Origin: Undaria pinnatifida | Lineage: Eukaryota; Sar; Phaeophyceae; Laminariales; Alariaceae | Length of the DNA stretch: 64,000 bases | Assembly (NCBI GenBank): GCA_012845835.1 | Contig: JABAKD010000023.1 | Span: forward strand, 21,918,203 to 21,982,202 | Direction: 5' to 3' | Shown: piece after piece, positions 11,378 through 22,984 of the stretch | How the letters are laid out: each line of letters starts with the position of its first letter | Position numbering within the stretch: position 1 is the stretch's first letter | Notes under the pieces: model-generated | Seen by the model: only the letters and a program-made list of their open reading frames with translations | Told to the model about the DNA's origin: nothing | Database searches by the model: none | Program-made: the position numbers and the translations under genes

Positions 11378-11779
11378 TGTTGATAGCGGCAGTGTGTATC
11401 GGCCGAGCTGCTGTAGATGATTATTGGATAGTTTGAATATTGAATTGTCAATTGTAGTAAGTTGATGCTGGATATTCTGGGAATACTCTTTGTGGTACTT
11501 CGGTAGGTTGTACACAAGTACGAGCTATACAATGGACCGTAGGTGTGTGTGTCGGTACATTGGTATGTGGTACATTGGACACTTATCCAGTAGGAAGGTT
11601 CAGGCATTGTTGCTGTAGGTCTGACTATCGGGTAGTTGCATAGCGTGATCCTGAAGGGTGAGGTTGTGCGCGCCCACGAGCGCCCCCACCCTGCTCACTC
11701 CACCTTGCCTACCTGTCTCAGAAGGGCAATTGCTCAAAAATACAACATCATTTCCCCAGAAGCCACGAGTTTACCAACA
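11378..11779 (+). repeat. 3' LTR of Copia element A
   Basis: Starts TGTTGATAGCGG right after the polypurine tract and ends TTTACCAACA, followed by the ATGTT duplication. It is about 402 bp. Confidence 0.92.
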
Positions 11780-11784
11780 ATGTT

Positions 11785-12312
11785 AGTACGAAAAATAATG
11801 CGGAGCAATAACGTATGATTAGCAACGTTCATGGAATATTATTTTAGGTTGACCGCCGGGACGTTGACGTAGCTAAGCTCCCAGAAGCAAGCCTCAGGGA
11901 ACATTACCATAGGTGCGGTAAACCACGAGCAAGCCTCAGGAAACCTTGCTGTAGGTGGATCAGACAACTACCCGTAGAGTACATCTGCCCGTAGTATACG
12001 CATTGTGCCGTCTCGATCAGGTGATGGCCAGGTCCACCTCGATCACTCCTCTTTGCTCACCATCAGCTCTCATCTGCTGAGCAAATGAATCATCAATCAA
12101 CATATCGGCCTGGGGTCGCCAAACAACATCTTCTGTGCTAGAGCTCTCTGCTCTTACAGGCTCACCTAACCGTGGCCTTCGTTCGCTTCAAATCATATAA
12201 ATAGGCTGTGTCTTCATCGGGACATCCGAAAACGAGTCTACGAGCGTACACCAGCTAAAAGCTGATACACGCCACACGCCACCTAAAGTTCAGTAGGTTA
12301 TGAGCATCAATA
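11785..12312 (+). repeat. 5' LTR of Copia element B, right part
   Basis: Continues the LTR interrupted at 5571, beginning AGTACGAAAAATAATGCGG and ending GAGCATCAATA. It matches 17453-17974. It contains an internal imperfect duplication around GCAAGCCTCAGG (about 11,888 and 11,928). The primer-binding site should follow directly. GGTTTCGACCCTCG lies there, but I could not match it to a specific tRNA. Confidence 0.88.
12196..12203 (+). promoter_or_regulatory. TATA box in the LTR of Copia element B
   Basis: TATAAATA lies about 110 bp before the LTR end. The right LTR has TATATATA at the matching place (17858-17865). Position and conservation fit an LTR promoter. Confidence 0.55.
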
Positions 12313-13315
12313 GGTTTCGACCCTCGTACGCGTAAACGATGAGAGCGGCAGCACGGATTCACGATCATCATCACTGAGGACGGCTGATCAAGAAATCTAC
12401 TGCTGCTTACGGGAGCTTCTACATCTCTACACGAGTACGATGAGAAGTATCAGACGGAGGACTACGAGTACTTCGTTGGAAACGCGCGGTGAGTGAGTGA
12501 GCATATCTAGAGGACCCTACGCACTCAATCAGAGAAATTGATGCCAGAGCTGTGATCGAGGTACCCAGAGGTATAGAACGCCACCACATCACAGATTGTA
12601 CCAAATCAACCATCCACGCGCACGGGACCCATCTTTGCATCGTCAAGGACCCCAAAAAAAAACCTCGATATACTCGAGTAAACAACTGCTGAACGTTGCC
12701 TCGACTCCAAAATAAGCGGGCCGTTCTGAGCAACAGCGGTACAGAGGCAACTCTCGACGGTACAAGCTACTGTCTGTTAATAGAGCTCCGACCTCTTATT
12801 CAAGGACTTCACGTGTGATCATCGTGATAGACCGACCAAAATTCGAGCCCAACGCACCTCTCGTTGAGTGCGGGTCATAGGCTTCACGTGTGATCATCGT
12901 GATAGACCGACCAAAGCTGCCCAACGCACTTCGTTGAGAGTGCGGGCCAAAGGCTTGACTTCTCAGTAAGGACTCGCCAAACTCCAAGCGACAAGCTTTA
13001 TCAAGAGCACTCCCGGCAGTAGAGTAGCTGTCTGTTAAAGGAAACTCTTATCACCAAGGCGACCAGTGCAAGCCAGCAACCAGCAGCATCAGGTACTACT
13101 GCTGCATATTTGGAATTCCGATTTTTTTTCGGAAATCTTCACATCGCCTTCGATTTCTACACAAGCACCACTACTGCACTTGAAACGGCTGTTTAATACA
13201 GCAGCTCGTATCATACGTGCGGCGGGATTACTGGTACTACTACACTGCTGTACGAGTACCCATATCATACAAGACATCTGAGTGAACTGGTCTCTGGTAC
13301 GTACTCATCATCACC
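12313..13315 (+). other. Untranslated leader of Copia element B with a 75-bp duplication
   Basis: About 1 kb lies between the LTR and the gag start, with no gene. Within it CTTCACGTGTGATCATCGTG starts two adjacent copies at 12807 and 12882, each continuing ATAGACCGACCAAA and ending at a short inverted motif around CGCACTTCGTTGAGAGTGCG. Such a stem could be a packaging or leader structure; that is inference only. Confidence 0.6.
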
Positions 13316-14850
13316 ATGGGGGAATCCAACAGCAGCAGCACTTCATTCGCCAACGCCATTAAAGGACTAAGGACGTTCGATGGGCGCAGCCCAGCTGATT
13401 ATCTACATTGGTATAAACGATTAGCGGTTGTAATTGGAGTATCCAGACGCGATATCGCCAATCTCTTTAAAGGGCATCCTCGACCGACCGAAGCGACGGC
13501 CGGTACGGGATCTACACCAGCACTTGCACAAGAAATCGCAGCTTATGAAAGGGCAAATCAAGATCTGTACGCCATGCTTTTTCTATTAACGGAGAAACCA
13601 GCATCTCTACTTGTACTCAAGCACAAGGATGAGACTGGGACGACCGGTGACGGACAAAAGGCCCTACAAGGCTTGTCTTGAAGTACAACAAGGTCACTGA
13701 CGAAGTGATCCGGGCGAAAATGGACAAGCTCGTCAACACCAACATAGAGCAAGGAGAAGATCCGGACTCCTACTTTATGGAAAAGACGCTCGCGCGCTCT
13801 GAGCTCGAGAAGATGGGCGAGATGATTTCCGACCGCAGATTCAAGGACATCTGTGTACAAGGGTTCACGGCGGAGTACAAGGACATCAAGATGATGATGT
13901 ACCGAGACCCGACTTTCGACATCGATCAGATGCAAAGCACGATGCGCCATCTTTATTTAGATGATCTTTCCCGCAACAGCGACAGCAGGATTGCTGGTCG
14001 TGGCGTAGCCATGACTGCAGCATCGACTTGCAGTCATTGCGGAAAGCAAGGGCACTACGCCCGCAACTGCTGGAAAAGGAAGGACGACAACGACAGCAAG
14101 TCTACTGGCGCCCACAACAAGCAGAAGAACAAGGAATCGTCAAACGGCAAGGCAGCATCCAACGTTGAAGCTGAGCACAAGTGGTGTTCTGTACACAAAA
14201 CTGCCTCGCACGATGACACGGAATGCTACAAGCAAGGAGCGCCACGCCCACCGCAGAATGGACGCGCTCACACTGCCTCTGCTGTACAAGGCGCGAGCAC
14301 ACGCCCCAGCGACGACGAAAAGCCATCCCTCAACTTCGACGATGGTTTCGAAGAGGGATTCGCGTTTACAGGGCTGCTAGCTGGTATCGGCAACAGGGGT
14401 TTTCACCCCAGGGGTTTTCACCCCAATGGTAGCGGCAACAGGGGTTTTCACCCTAACAGCGACAGGCTCACGATGATTGTGGACAGCGGCGCGTCGGACC
14501 ACCTGATAGACGATAATCTGATTCCAAGACTGCGGAAAAGCATGAAGGATCACAAGAAGCTAAAGGATCCGAAGACCATCATAATTGACGGGAAGAAGGT
14601 ATTCGCAACAGCAACAGGAACCATCTGGGGATACATCATCGACCAGGCTGGAAAGCGTGTTCCTGTTTGCATCTCGGCCATGTTCGTACCTGGACTGGGA
14701 CGCAACGTCTTCTCCTCCATCAAAGCAATGCAATCAGGGGTAAGCACTATCCTCGAGATGGGAAACCCCCAATTGCAGTTCGACAGCAGCACTTCACTTC
14801 CGCTCACCCAACACCCAGAGGACAAGGGCATATGCTCTTACGACGTATTT
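13316..14850 (+). pseudogene. gag: Gag and protease region of Copia element B
   Basis: Begins with ATG at 13316 (MGESNSSSTSFANAIKGLRT). A Copia Gag core continues through MDKLVNTNIEQGEDPDSYFM. A zinc knuckle CSHCGKQGHYARNCW lies at about 14,030-14,075. A short in-frame amplification of a GNRGFHP motif sits at about 14,388-14,455. An aspartic protease motif, MIVDSGASDHLIDD, lies at about 14,470-14,512, with VPGLGRNVFSS downstream as expected for the fold. Ser/Thr/Pro-rich sequence of integrase-RT-linker type follows to about 16.1 kb. Gag and protease alone would need pol enzymes from another copy. Few breaks overall. Confidence 0.82.
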
Positions 14851-16123
14851 CTTCGCAACCTGGGCGACACGGCTGATACGTCATCAACGCCTGCTGTAGT
14901 TCCTGCAGCACAGGCAAGCAACGACGCCAATCGAGGCGTTTGCACCTTCAAAGAGATCCAAGAATTTTGCACCAACTCCAGCATAGCCATGGAGCACACC
15001 ACGACGGTAACGCCCGGACGAAAGAGGGCATCCGCGCGGTATGGACAGAGTCATGCGACCCACAAGGAGTGCACACCAACATGCGGAAACAACACGCCTG
15101 AAGAGGCTACTGTCACGGAGACTGAGCGCCAACATGCGCAAATCCCGGACAAGCCCGAGAAAGCCATTGCCACTAAGACGGAGCGCTTTTGTGCGCTAGT
15201 CCAGGTCATGCTATACTACTACGACAACAACCTTATGGGAGAAGAAAAGTTATCGACAACAGCCGAAGCGTCATCATCACCAGAGATTGGAGAATCGTCA
15301 TCAAGGGCTGGAGCACTACCGCAAGAAGTTGGAGTGTCCTTGCCAGGAACTACACCTGCTATTACGCCCGGGGACGCACATTCTACTACAACTGGAGCTG
15401 CACCGGATGCACCGCATCACGAGACCGCCAGTACAAGACCCAATCCAAGAGTCGAGGATACCTTCGACAACACGCACGCAACAGGAGCATCGGGACAACG
15501 ACACCGACCGCGTGTGTAAACTTCACCTGCACCGAGAGAGACCCGTTTCGGATCTCGGAGGGGAAAACCGGGTGATTGAAATTCCCAACAACATACTAAG
15601 AATTCCACCTACTTCACGGATCAGCATCGCCTGGAATCACTTGAACCGGAATTACTGGAGCTGGGATCTCCAACGCATCTTCGCATGGGATCTTCAGAGC
15701 AACGTCATCTGGATCACCATCGCACATCGGAGCAACTGCATCCGGGATCACTGGATCAACTTCATATTGGATAACTGGAGCATCAGCTGGAACAACAGCA
15801 TCACATGGGACTATTGGAGTCGCTGGATCATCACCATCTGGGACTACCGGACCATCAGCTGAGCCAAGGGTCGACGGATCGACAATGTCCGCTACACCCG
15901 GGATCACATCAGCTACTTTTGAGCCAAGCCTTGGAGCCAAGCTCAACAACGAAGCAGACCGTGGTGAGAAGGTTCACACGCTCACAACAGCAAAAGGACA
16001 GCCACGGGTAAACCCCGAGACAGGATCTGCGGAACCAACACAGGACGATCAAGCGCCACTGACGACATCTCCGGCCTTCGCGTACACCCGCAAGCCAACC
16101 TCAAGCTTCCTCTCCACCCTGAA

Positions 16124-16330
16124 CGACGAGCCCATCAATATCGAGGCCAAGACGCAGAGACTGACTGCATAATTAACAGTCGAGGCGGAGCCGGTGACGG
16201 CAATAAGTTTTGAGAAGAATAAATCTAAACGACGAGCCCATAAACATCGAGGCCAAGACGCAGAGACTGACTGCATAATTAACAGTCGAGGCGGAGCCAA
16301 TGACGGCAAGAAGTTTTGGGAGAAATAAAT
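16124..16330. repeat. 106-bp tandem duplication inside Copia element B
   Basis: CGACGAGCCCAT starts copies at 16124 and 16230. Both continue through GAGGCCAAGACGCAGAGACT and TAATTAACAGTCGAGGCGG to an AATAAATCTA end. Confidence 0.88.
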
Positions 16331-17189
16331 CTACCTACCTCTTCAACTTCAAGATGAATTTAAGCCTCTAAGTCCAAGCGACGGACAACAGACCAAGCAC
16401 ATCTAACGACGTCTACATCAACAACGTCTACACCGACAACGTCTACACCAACAAGGTCAAGCCACTGGAAGTGTGAAAAGCGTTATCTTTTACCAAAGCT
16501 GTACGTAGAGTGTCGAATGTTCTCTCTGTACGGGGCGAGCAGGGACAACGACCGGTGTTGTGCATGGTTTGGAGATTGCGAAATATCGCAGTTGAGGGCA
16601 CAAGTCGAATAGGTATTATCGACTGGATAGTTGAATCTTACATTGACTACGCCATCTCCGGTACTTCAGGATATATACGGACGGAAAAACCCGCCACCTG
16701 GACAAGTACACACGGAAGGTTAAGATACACGAGAAGAGATGTCTCTCTATAATATGTGGTATTATCCAGCTGTAAATCGCTGCCAGTGCCCCTTTGTTCC
16801 TTTGTTTGAGGGCGGCAGGAACATTGGTAGGCTGTTCACTCCTATGATTGTTGCGGAATGATGAACACATTCACTGTTTTAGACTACTGCAAACATCTTC
16901 TATTCTTTGGTTGATTAGACTAACCGATTGGAATATAGTTCACGTCTGATGATTCAAGTATTGTGAGCTGTTAATAGTAAGTTTGACTTGCATACACATG
17001 CATGAGCATGTATAGTGTCAGAGCAAGATTTTTCGTGTCCGCTTATTTTGTGTTCACCCCTCGGGTATTTCAGCAAGATGAGTATGCTCTTCGTACGCAA
17101 AACATTTTCCCCAACATTTTACATTGTTGCTGCATGCATTCCTGTTATGGGGTTTTTTAGTATTTAACGCAGAGTGAGGAAGTATTAAC

Positions 17190-17203
17190 TTAACGGGAGG
17201 AGG
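17190..17203 (+). promoter_or_regulatory. Polypurine tract of Copia element B
   Basis: TTAACGGGAGGAGG lies immediately before the 3' LTR start, where plus-strand priming is expected. Confidence 0.65.
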
Positions 17204-17974
17204 TATTAGAGATGCTACTTGTCAGTAACCATCATGTCGTTATTGATAACACTTAAAATGCATCTGGTATACATTGCGAGTTGTTCGTACAACAGACAGT
17301 TATAATAAGTCTGTTAGTTGTCGTTTATCAATGCAGTATGTAGCAAGCACAAGTCTCAGCAGCAACATCTTGGATACATGATGCACAGCAGCTTGCTGGT
17401 TAGTCATATCCAAAAGCTGGTACATGTAGTACGTACGAGTAATGTTAGTACAAAAAATAATGCGGAGCAATAACGTATGATTAGCAACGTTCATGGAATA
17501 TTATTTTAGGTTGACCGCCGGGACGTTGACGTAGCTAAGCTCCCAGAAGCAAGCCTCAGGGAACATTACCATAGGTACGGTAGACCACGAGCAAGCCTCA
17601 GGAAACCTTGCTGTAGGTGAATCCGACAACTACCCGTAGAGTACATCTGCCCGTAGTATACGCATTGTGCCGTCTCGATCAGGTGATGGCCAGGTCCACC
17701 TCGATCACTCCTCTTTGCTCACCATCAGCTCTCATCTGCTGAGCGAATAAATCATCAATCAACATATTGGCCTGGGGTCGCCAAACAACATCTTCTGTGC
17801 TAGAGCTCTCTGCTCTTACAGGCTCACCTAACCGTGGCCTTCGTTCGCTTCAAATCATATATATAGGCTGTGTCTTCATCGGGACATCCGAAAGCGAGTC
17901 TACGAGCGTACACCAGCTGAGAGCTGATACACGCCACACGCCACCTAAACTTCAATAGGTTATGATCATCAATA
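17204..17974 (+). repeat. 3' LTR of Copia element B, uninterrupted copy
   Basis: 771 bp, TATTAGAG to ATCAATA, followed by the CTTTT duplication. At about 17,440-17,470 it contains the site into which element A inserted in the other LTR, present here once and unbroken. Confidence 0.92.
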
Positions 17975-18129
17975 CTTTTAATAGTGCAGTGGGGATCAGC
18001 CCGTTTGATGCGGTATCTTTGGGGGCAAACAGCCTTTCTATTCGACGGTGGGCGTACACACGTTTTCTACAGCTGGCGTTGGTACTACACTACCCATCTT
18101 GGTGCGGTTGAAATTGCCGTTACCTGTTA

Positions 18130-18440
18130 ACACAGCAGTGATACTGCAGCAATCAGCACTACTGTAGGCGCGACCGTCCCCCTTTAGTGCGGTCGGGGGA
18201 AACTACCTTGCTCGGGGGTTATACGATTATGGACACAGCAACGATAATGCAGCGAGCAGCACTACTGTAGGCGCAACCACCCTCCTTTAGTGCGGTCGGG
18301 GGAAACTACCTTGTTCGGGGGGTTATACTGCTCGTCTTTGTGCGGTTGGTATTGTTGGTACCTATGGGCACAGCAGCGAGCAGCACTACTGTGTAGGTGC
18401 GACCGTCCCCCTTTAGTGCGGTCGATGGGGAAACTACTTT
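18130..18440. repeat. About 114-bp tandem repeat, three copies
   Basis: AGCAGCACTACTGTAGGCGC and the nearby TTTAGTGCGGTCG landmark recur near 18,150, 18,263 and 18,379. Each is followed by GGGGAAACTAC. The sequence is decayed and non-coding. Confidence 0.85.
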
Positions 18441-18494
18441 GTTCAAGCGTTGTACCGACCTCGTCCGCCGATTGGCACATGTACAACCCCGTAC

Positions 18495-19200
18495 TGTGCT
18501 ACCTCCCGCTACACTACTGTTGGGGCGGATGCTGCCCGTTTTTGATACGGTTGGTGTGCGAACCTCTACTGTCCTACCCCCCCCTACACTACTGTTGGGC
18601 AGATGCTGCCCGTTTTTTTATACGGTGGGCGGGGCGAATCTTTATTGTGCTACCCCCTACCCTGCACCTAGGGTAAATGCTACCTGTTTTGGTGAGATGA
18701 GCGTCGACGTGTTAGACGACCCTTCACTGTGCTGCCCCCCTACACTGTGCATGATATAAACGCTGCCTGTTTTGGTGCGATGAATGTCGGCGTGTTGGGT
18801 GACCTTTAACTGTGCTACCCCCCTACACTACACCTAGGTTAAATGCTGCCTGTTTTGGTGCGATAACTGTTGGCGTGTTGGGCGACCCTTCACTGTGCTA
18901 CCCCCTACGCCACACCTAGGTTAAATGCTGCCTGTTTTGGTGCGATGAGTGTCGGCGTGTTGGGCGACCCTTCACTGTGCTATCCCTACGCTACACCTAG
19001 GGTAAATGCTACTTGTTTTGGTGCGATGAGCGTCGGCGTGTTGGACGAACCTTTATTGTGATAACCCCTACACTGCACCTAGGGTAAGTGCTGCCTGTTT
19101 TGGTACGATGAGCGTGAGCGTTTTGGGCGACGCTTTCCTGTGCTACCCCCCCCGCTTAGGTTGAATGATGCTTATTTAAGTGCGATGGGTGCAGACGTAC
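18495..19200. repeat. About 82-bp tandem repeat, eight or more copies
   Basis: The landmark TAAATGCTGCCTGTTTTGGT, or close variants, occurs at 18674, 18757, 18840, 18922, 19003, 19085 and 19162. Two more diverged units begin near 18,520 and 18,600. The periods are 77-83 bp. Units also share CCCTACACTACACCTAGG and GCGATGAGCGTCGGCGTGTT. The core resembles the array at 4.96-5.08 kb. Confidence 0.9.
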
Positions 19201-19589
19201 CTTTACTGTGTTGCACCCCCTGCACTGCGGATAGGGTCCGTGCTGCCCATTTTTGGCTGCTTTTACTGCCGTTCGTGCGGGCGTTACCCGTATACCCTAC
19301 GGTCAGACTGGGCACTGCTCTTATGTTGCGGTTTCGGTGGATGGTACCCTTCTTACTGCTGTACTCCTTTTATACGGCTAGTTGGCGTGGCTGCTACCAT
19401 CGCTGATGCTGGACGGAGTCGAAGAGGCCCATGTCTTGCTGTTTGCTGAAACACAGATATACCGCTATTTGCAGCAGGGACACCACAACAATATGTCTGC
19501 CTCCATAGCTTCTTTACGCGTCGTTCCCATCCCGCCACCTTCCCCCACACCCCCTCCTTCCGCTGCCCTCCATGCAGACAACAAGCAAC

Positions 19590-21475
19590 ATATCTACCAG
19601 TGAGGAGGCGGGCTACTCGGGGCAGGCTGAGGTCTTCCACGCACCCCAACCTGGATGCCCACGAGACAGGGAGAGCTCGCTCGAGATCCCGCGACTCGAG
19701 ACGGGATGAACCACCGGAGGCGGGATCCGGTGACGAGACAGAAGACGGAGCACGATACCTTCACCCAGACCCACCAACCAAGAGGGTCGACTCGCCGGTT
19801 CGCGCAGAGAAGAAAACGGACCAACCTCCACGGACTAAGGGGCGTCTCGACGCCAGCTCTCGCCAGCCCCGGGGGAGCGCCACCAGCTGCCCCCCCCGCG
19901 CTCGACAGGGCACCACCGCCGCCACCTAGGCTCTCCGCGCTCGATAGAGCGTTACCCCCAGAGCTCCCGGGACCGGGGCGCCCATGCCGCCCCCTTGGAC
20001 TTGGCACACGCGGCGGCGCGGGCCTAGCGGGCGCTCGACGACGCCAACCAGACGATAGCACGCCGACGTCGGTTTGACGAAGATATCGAGCAGGCGAAGA
20101 CCGCTGCGCGGGAGGCGTCCCTGGTAGCGAAGAGGGCGCAACAAGCCCTCGCCCAATCAGTTGCGTCGGCTGCAGCGGGAGCTACCGCGGCCCCCTCGCC
20201 TTCGTCGCGCCCGCAGGGCGTCGCGTCCCCAGCCACCACGACCCGGGATCGACGCCTTATTCACGGGCATCGTCGCGTGCATGGTGTCTGCACCGAGGGT
20301 AGACTTCTCCTTAGCGTTGGCGATCGCGGTGGTGGAAATGGCGTCGCGGCAAGCGGACGTCCTTGTAGTGGAAGCGGCCTGGACTCGCGTGGGTTGTACG
20401 CCCTATGCTAGACAGACGAGAGCCGCCCCGACCCTTGCCCTCGTCAAGGCCCTGCTGATAGCCCACGACGAGGACCCCGACCCTGTCTTTTGGCCGAACC
20501 CCGGAGGAAGAGTTGGCAGAACGAAACCGGGGGAAACAGCAACGCAGCGACAGTCGCGACCGCGGGGACCGCAACCGTGGGGTGACGGCAAAAACAATTG
20601 TGGGGGTGGCGACCACCACCATCACCGTGGAGGTGACAGTGGTGGTGGAGGCGGGGGAGGCGCATCGGGTGCTGGTGTGGCTTTGGGCGCCGCCGAGGGG
20701 GTAACTTTGGTCCAACAACCAGGGCAGTAGCCGCAGCTCTGGCGGAGGAATGGCGCGAGAGGAACGTTCAGCGTGGGACGGCTCGTCAACCTCCTCCTGC
20801 TCGTCTTCGTTCTCGAGCAAGGACGACCACAGCGAGGCGGCCGTGGTAGCAGGCAAGAGGTGTCAAGAGCCATGGCAGGAGGAGCATCTGGGCCTGAGGC
20901 TTTCATCCTCCTGTTGCATCTGCTGATGACGCGTTTCGACGGGGTTGACACGGAGGAGGGCTACACTAAGTTGCATACTTTTGGAACGTGTAACGGCATG
21001 CCTTTTTCTGATTTCAGTGGGGAGTTTCGCGTACTTGTGCCGACCGCTACGGGGAGTGAGCGTGTTTTGTCTCCAGGGACGGATGTGGTGTTAGAGGTGG
21101 TTCGGGTGGCGGCGAATGAGCAATTTCCGGCTCTCCTGCTACGTTGTACCCTGGTTCGAAGGCAACGGACCCGTGGCCATACGCCTCGTTGGATGCTATG
21201 CGGCGGGCTTTTAGTGACTAATAAAACACCTGCCGTCAACGGCGAATTTTTTTTTTCTCTCCCTGTTTCTTCCACGGGAGCGCGGTCATCCACCCCGTCG
21301 GGGCCCCGGCCCGCCGATCATGGGCGCGGCCAGGGCCGAGTGCCGTCCCAGTCGCTTTCGTGGCAGACGGGATCGAGCCATCATTCAACTGTCATGCCCA
21401 TCGATGATTCATCTGACCCTTGGCTTGACCAAATGTCAAACTGCTGGCCACTAGAAGAGCATCATCATGCATAAG
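19590..21475 (+). pseudogene. gag: Gag-like region of Gypsy element D
   Basis: The left part (19.6-20.75 kb) is Arg/Pro/Gly-rich, with RRRDPVTRQKTEHDTFTQTH-like and poly-Gly stretches. The right part, from about 20.88 kb, has LHLLMTRFDGVDTEEGYTKL, PFSDFSGEFRVLVPTATGSE and DVVLEVVRVAANEQFP. These look like a folded Gag core, followed by a Gly/Arg/Ser-rich tail (DHGRGQGRVPSQSLSW). I recognise this chain from memory as the Gag of brown-algal Gypsy elements; this is unverified. No complete zinc knuckle was seen. Confidence 0.5.
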
Positions 21476-21479
21476 TTTT

Positions 21480-22400
21480 CGTCGTAAAGGCCTCGTTTAA
21501 GACAGACGACCCTCCCCTTTGAAGCGGCCTCCTTTCACCTCACGCTGATGCCCTTCGAGAAAACCGGGGCTTTGCCACTGCCACGAAGACAACCATTCCT
21601 TCAAGCATTGTAGGCATCCTTTCATTACTGCGAGTGGCTGCTTGAACCCTGAACTTGGCCAACTTGGCGACAATGACGCACACCGACGTTGACAAACACG
21701 CATGGTCTGCTACCGCCGAGACGAAAAATCTTCTCGCCCGAACAACCACAAGAAAAATCGTGGCCATCTTTCAGGTCAATCGTCGCCATCTTTCAGGATC
21801 AGGGCTAGGTAAACTGTCACAATGATAGCACATACACGTCGGATCACCGTGGTGGTATTCTGCGCTCGCCCGCCTCTTCTGCCTAGGCTCCTGCTCCTCG
21901 AATGCGCTTTGGAGCCGCTCACAACCCGGACGGAAATACCCTCGCGCTCTAACCTGGCACATTCCGTGACGGCAATCGAGAGCACTGTCGGGGGGTACTT
22001 ATTTTGGTTTCAGAATATGCTTTTATTCTGTTGCTAGCCTGTCCAGTAACGCAGCACAGATTGCCTCTGTCAAGAGCCCACGGGCTCCTACGCCGTCTGC
22101 GGACGATTCTCACGGCGTAATACCGGCGGCGGAAACTAGCGCTTCAAGCGTGGTTTCCTCCGGCCAGTTTTTTTTTGTATTTCTTTTTTGTCGACGGCGA
22201 GAACGCGCGATTCCAGCGACGTTCTCCTCGGTCATGGTCTGAGTTCAGCGACGGGAACCACGCTTCCAGCGCCGTTTCCCTCAGCCGCGGCATAAGCTCA
22301 GCAATGGGGGTGCGCGCTCCAAACGCCGCCCCCATCAACCATGGCACGGGAGCCTGCGTTTTGCGCGCTTCCCCCCCAAGCACGCGTCGCGCAATAATAT
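21480..22400. other. No gene identified
   Basis: Unassigned sequence between the gag-like region and the repeats. Around 22,130-22,330 a loose motif (TTCAGCGACGGGAACCACGC and variants) recurs at about 50-bp spacing, suggesting a decayed minisatellite. Confidence 0.45.
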
Positions 22401-22456
22401 AGCTGAGGTGACGGCGCGTCGCCTTTCTACGCGTATGTGTTCACCCCCCCCTCTCC

Positions 22457-22576
22457 CTGACCAGGCGGTGGCGGTCGGTTTAAGGTGTGGGACGATCGAC
22501 GCTCGAACACTTTTTTCTGACCACGAGGTGGCGGTCCATTTGAGGTGTGGGAAGGCCAACACTAGAACACCGAGAT
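22457..22576. repeat. 60-bp tandem duplication
   Basis: CTGACCAGGCGGTGGCGGTC (22457) and CTGACCACGAGGTGGCGGTC (22517) start two adjacent diverged copies. Each continues with AGGTGTGGGA and a C/G-rich end. Confidence 0.75.
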
Positions 22577-22984
22577 ATTTTTCGAGGCTCGATCCGGTGT
22601 TTGCTCGCGATAACAGCGGGCGCTCTGTCCTTTTTTCCATCAAGGACGAGTCCACAAGAATAGCTACCTCGTCTCCCTTCTTCAAGAGGCATAACGGAAA
22701 GGAGCTTCCTCGGGTAAAAACATTATTACCACTTGCCCGAGCCTCAGTCCAGAAGGCGTCCACAGGGTCTACGGACCCTGCTTCGTCTTTTAACACGCTA
22801 ACCCACGTGTTTCAGGCTTCGTCTGCCCCAGTGGCACAGGAAAAAGATCCGACACTGCGCGACGGGCCAGTGGTGACGCCACGGCCTCCAGCCTGATCAG
22901 CTGGATGCTATTCCCGTAATTTTACGGAAGAATCGCGCCTCTCGTCAAGCAGAAACAGCTCAGAGCCCCTACCCCTTCGGGCGC

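Larger units (their letters stand above)
5572..11779 (+). mobile_element. Copia element A, nearly full length, nested in the LTR of element B
   Basis: LTRs (5572-6000 and 11378-11779) begin TGTTG and end CAAC(A/T). The element is flanked by the 5-bp duplication ATGTT (5567-5571 and 11780-11784). A purine-rich tract (CCCCTAGGGAGGGTGG) precedes the 3' LTR. Coding order is gag, protease, integrase, RT, RNase H, which defines Copia/Pseudoviridae. The undisturbed target site survives in the 3' LTR of element B around 17,440-17,470. By eye the LTRs differ by roughly three percent plus a short duplication in the 5' copy. The coding part looks almost whole, with about two breaks. Confidence 0.93.
15520..17203 (+). 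other. 3' internal part of Copia element B, without recognisable pol
   Basis: From about 15,550 to 16,170 the sequence is low-complexity, with many GGATCA/CATCAGC motifs. It would encode Thr/Ser/Gly-rich protein with no enzyme motif. A 15-bp motif around AACGTCTACACC is repeated three times near 16,405-16,455. No integrase, RT or RNase H motif was seen in any frame up to the 3' LTR. Confidence 0.6.
5328..17974 (+). mobile_element. Copia element B, gag-protease only, interrupted by element A
   Basis: LTRs of about 771 bp begin TATTAGAG and end CAATA (17204-17974 on the right; 5328-5571 plus 11785-12312 on the left). Both sides are flanked by the 5-bp duplication CTTTT (5323-5327 and 17975-17979). 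Without the inserted element A it would be about 6.4 kb. The internal region holds a 1-kb leader, a Copia-type gag with zinc knuckle and a protease. I see no integrase, RT or RNase H in the remaining 1.7 kb. It therefore looks non-autonomous, or deleted for pol. By eye the LTRs differ by a few percent, so the insertion is moderately old. It carries a small number of breaks in the coding part besides the inserted element. Confidence 0.88.
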
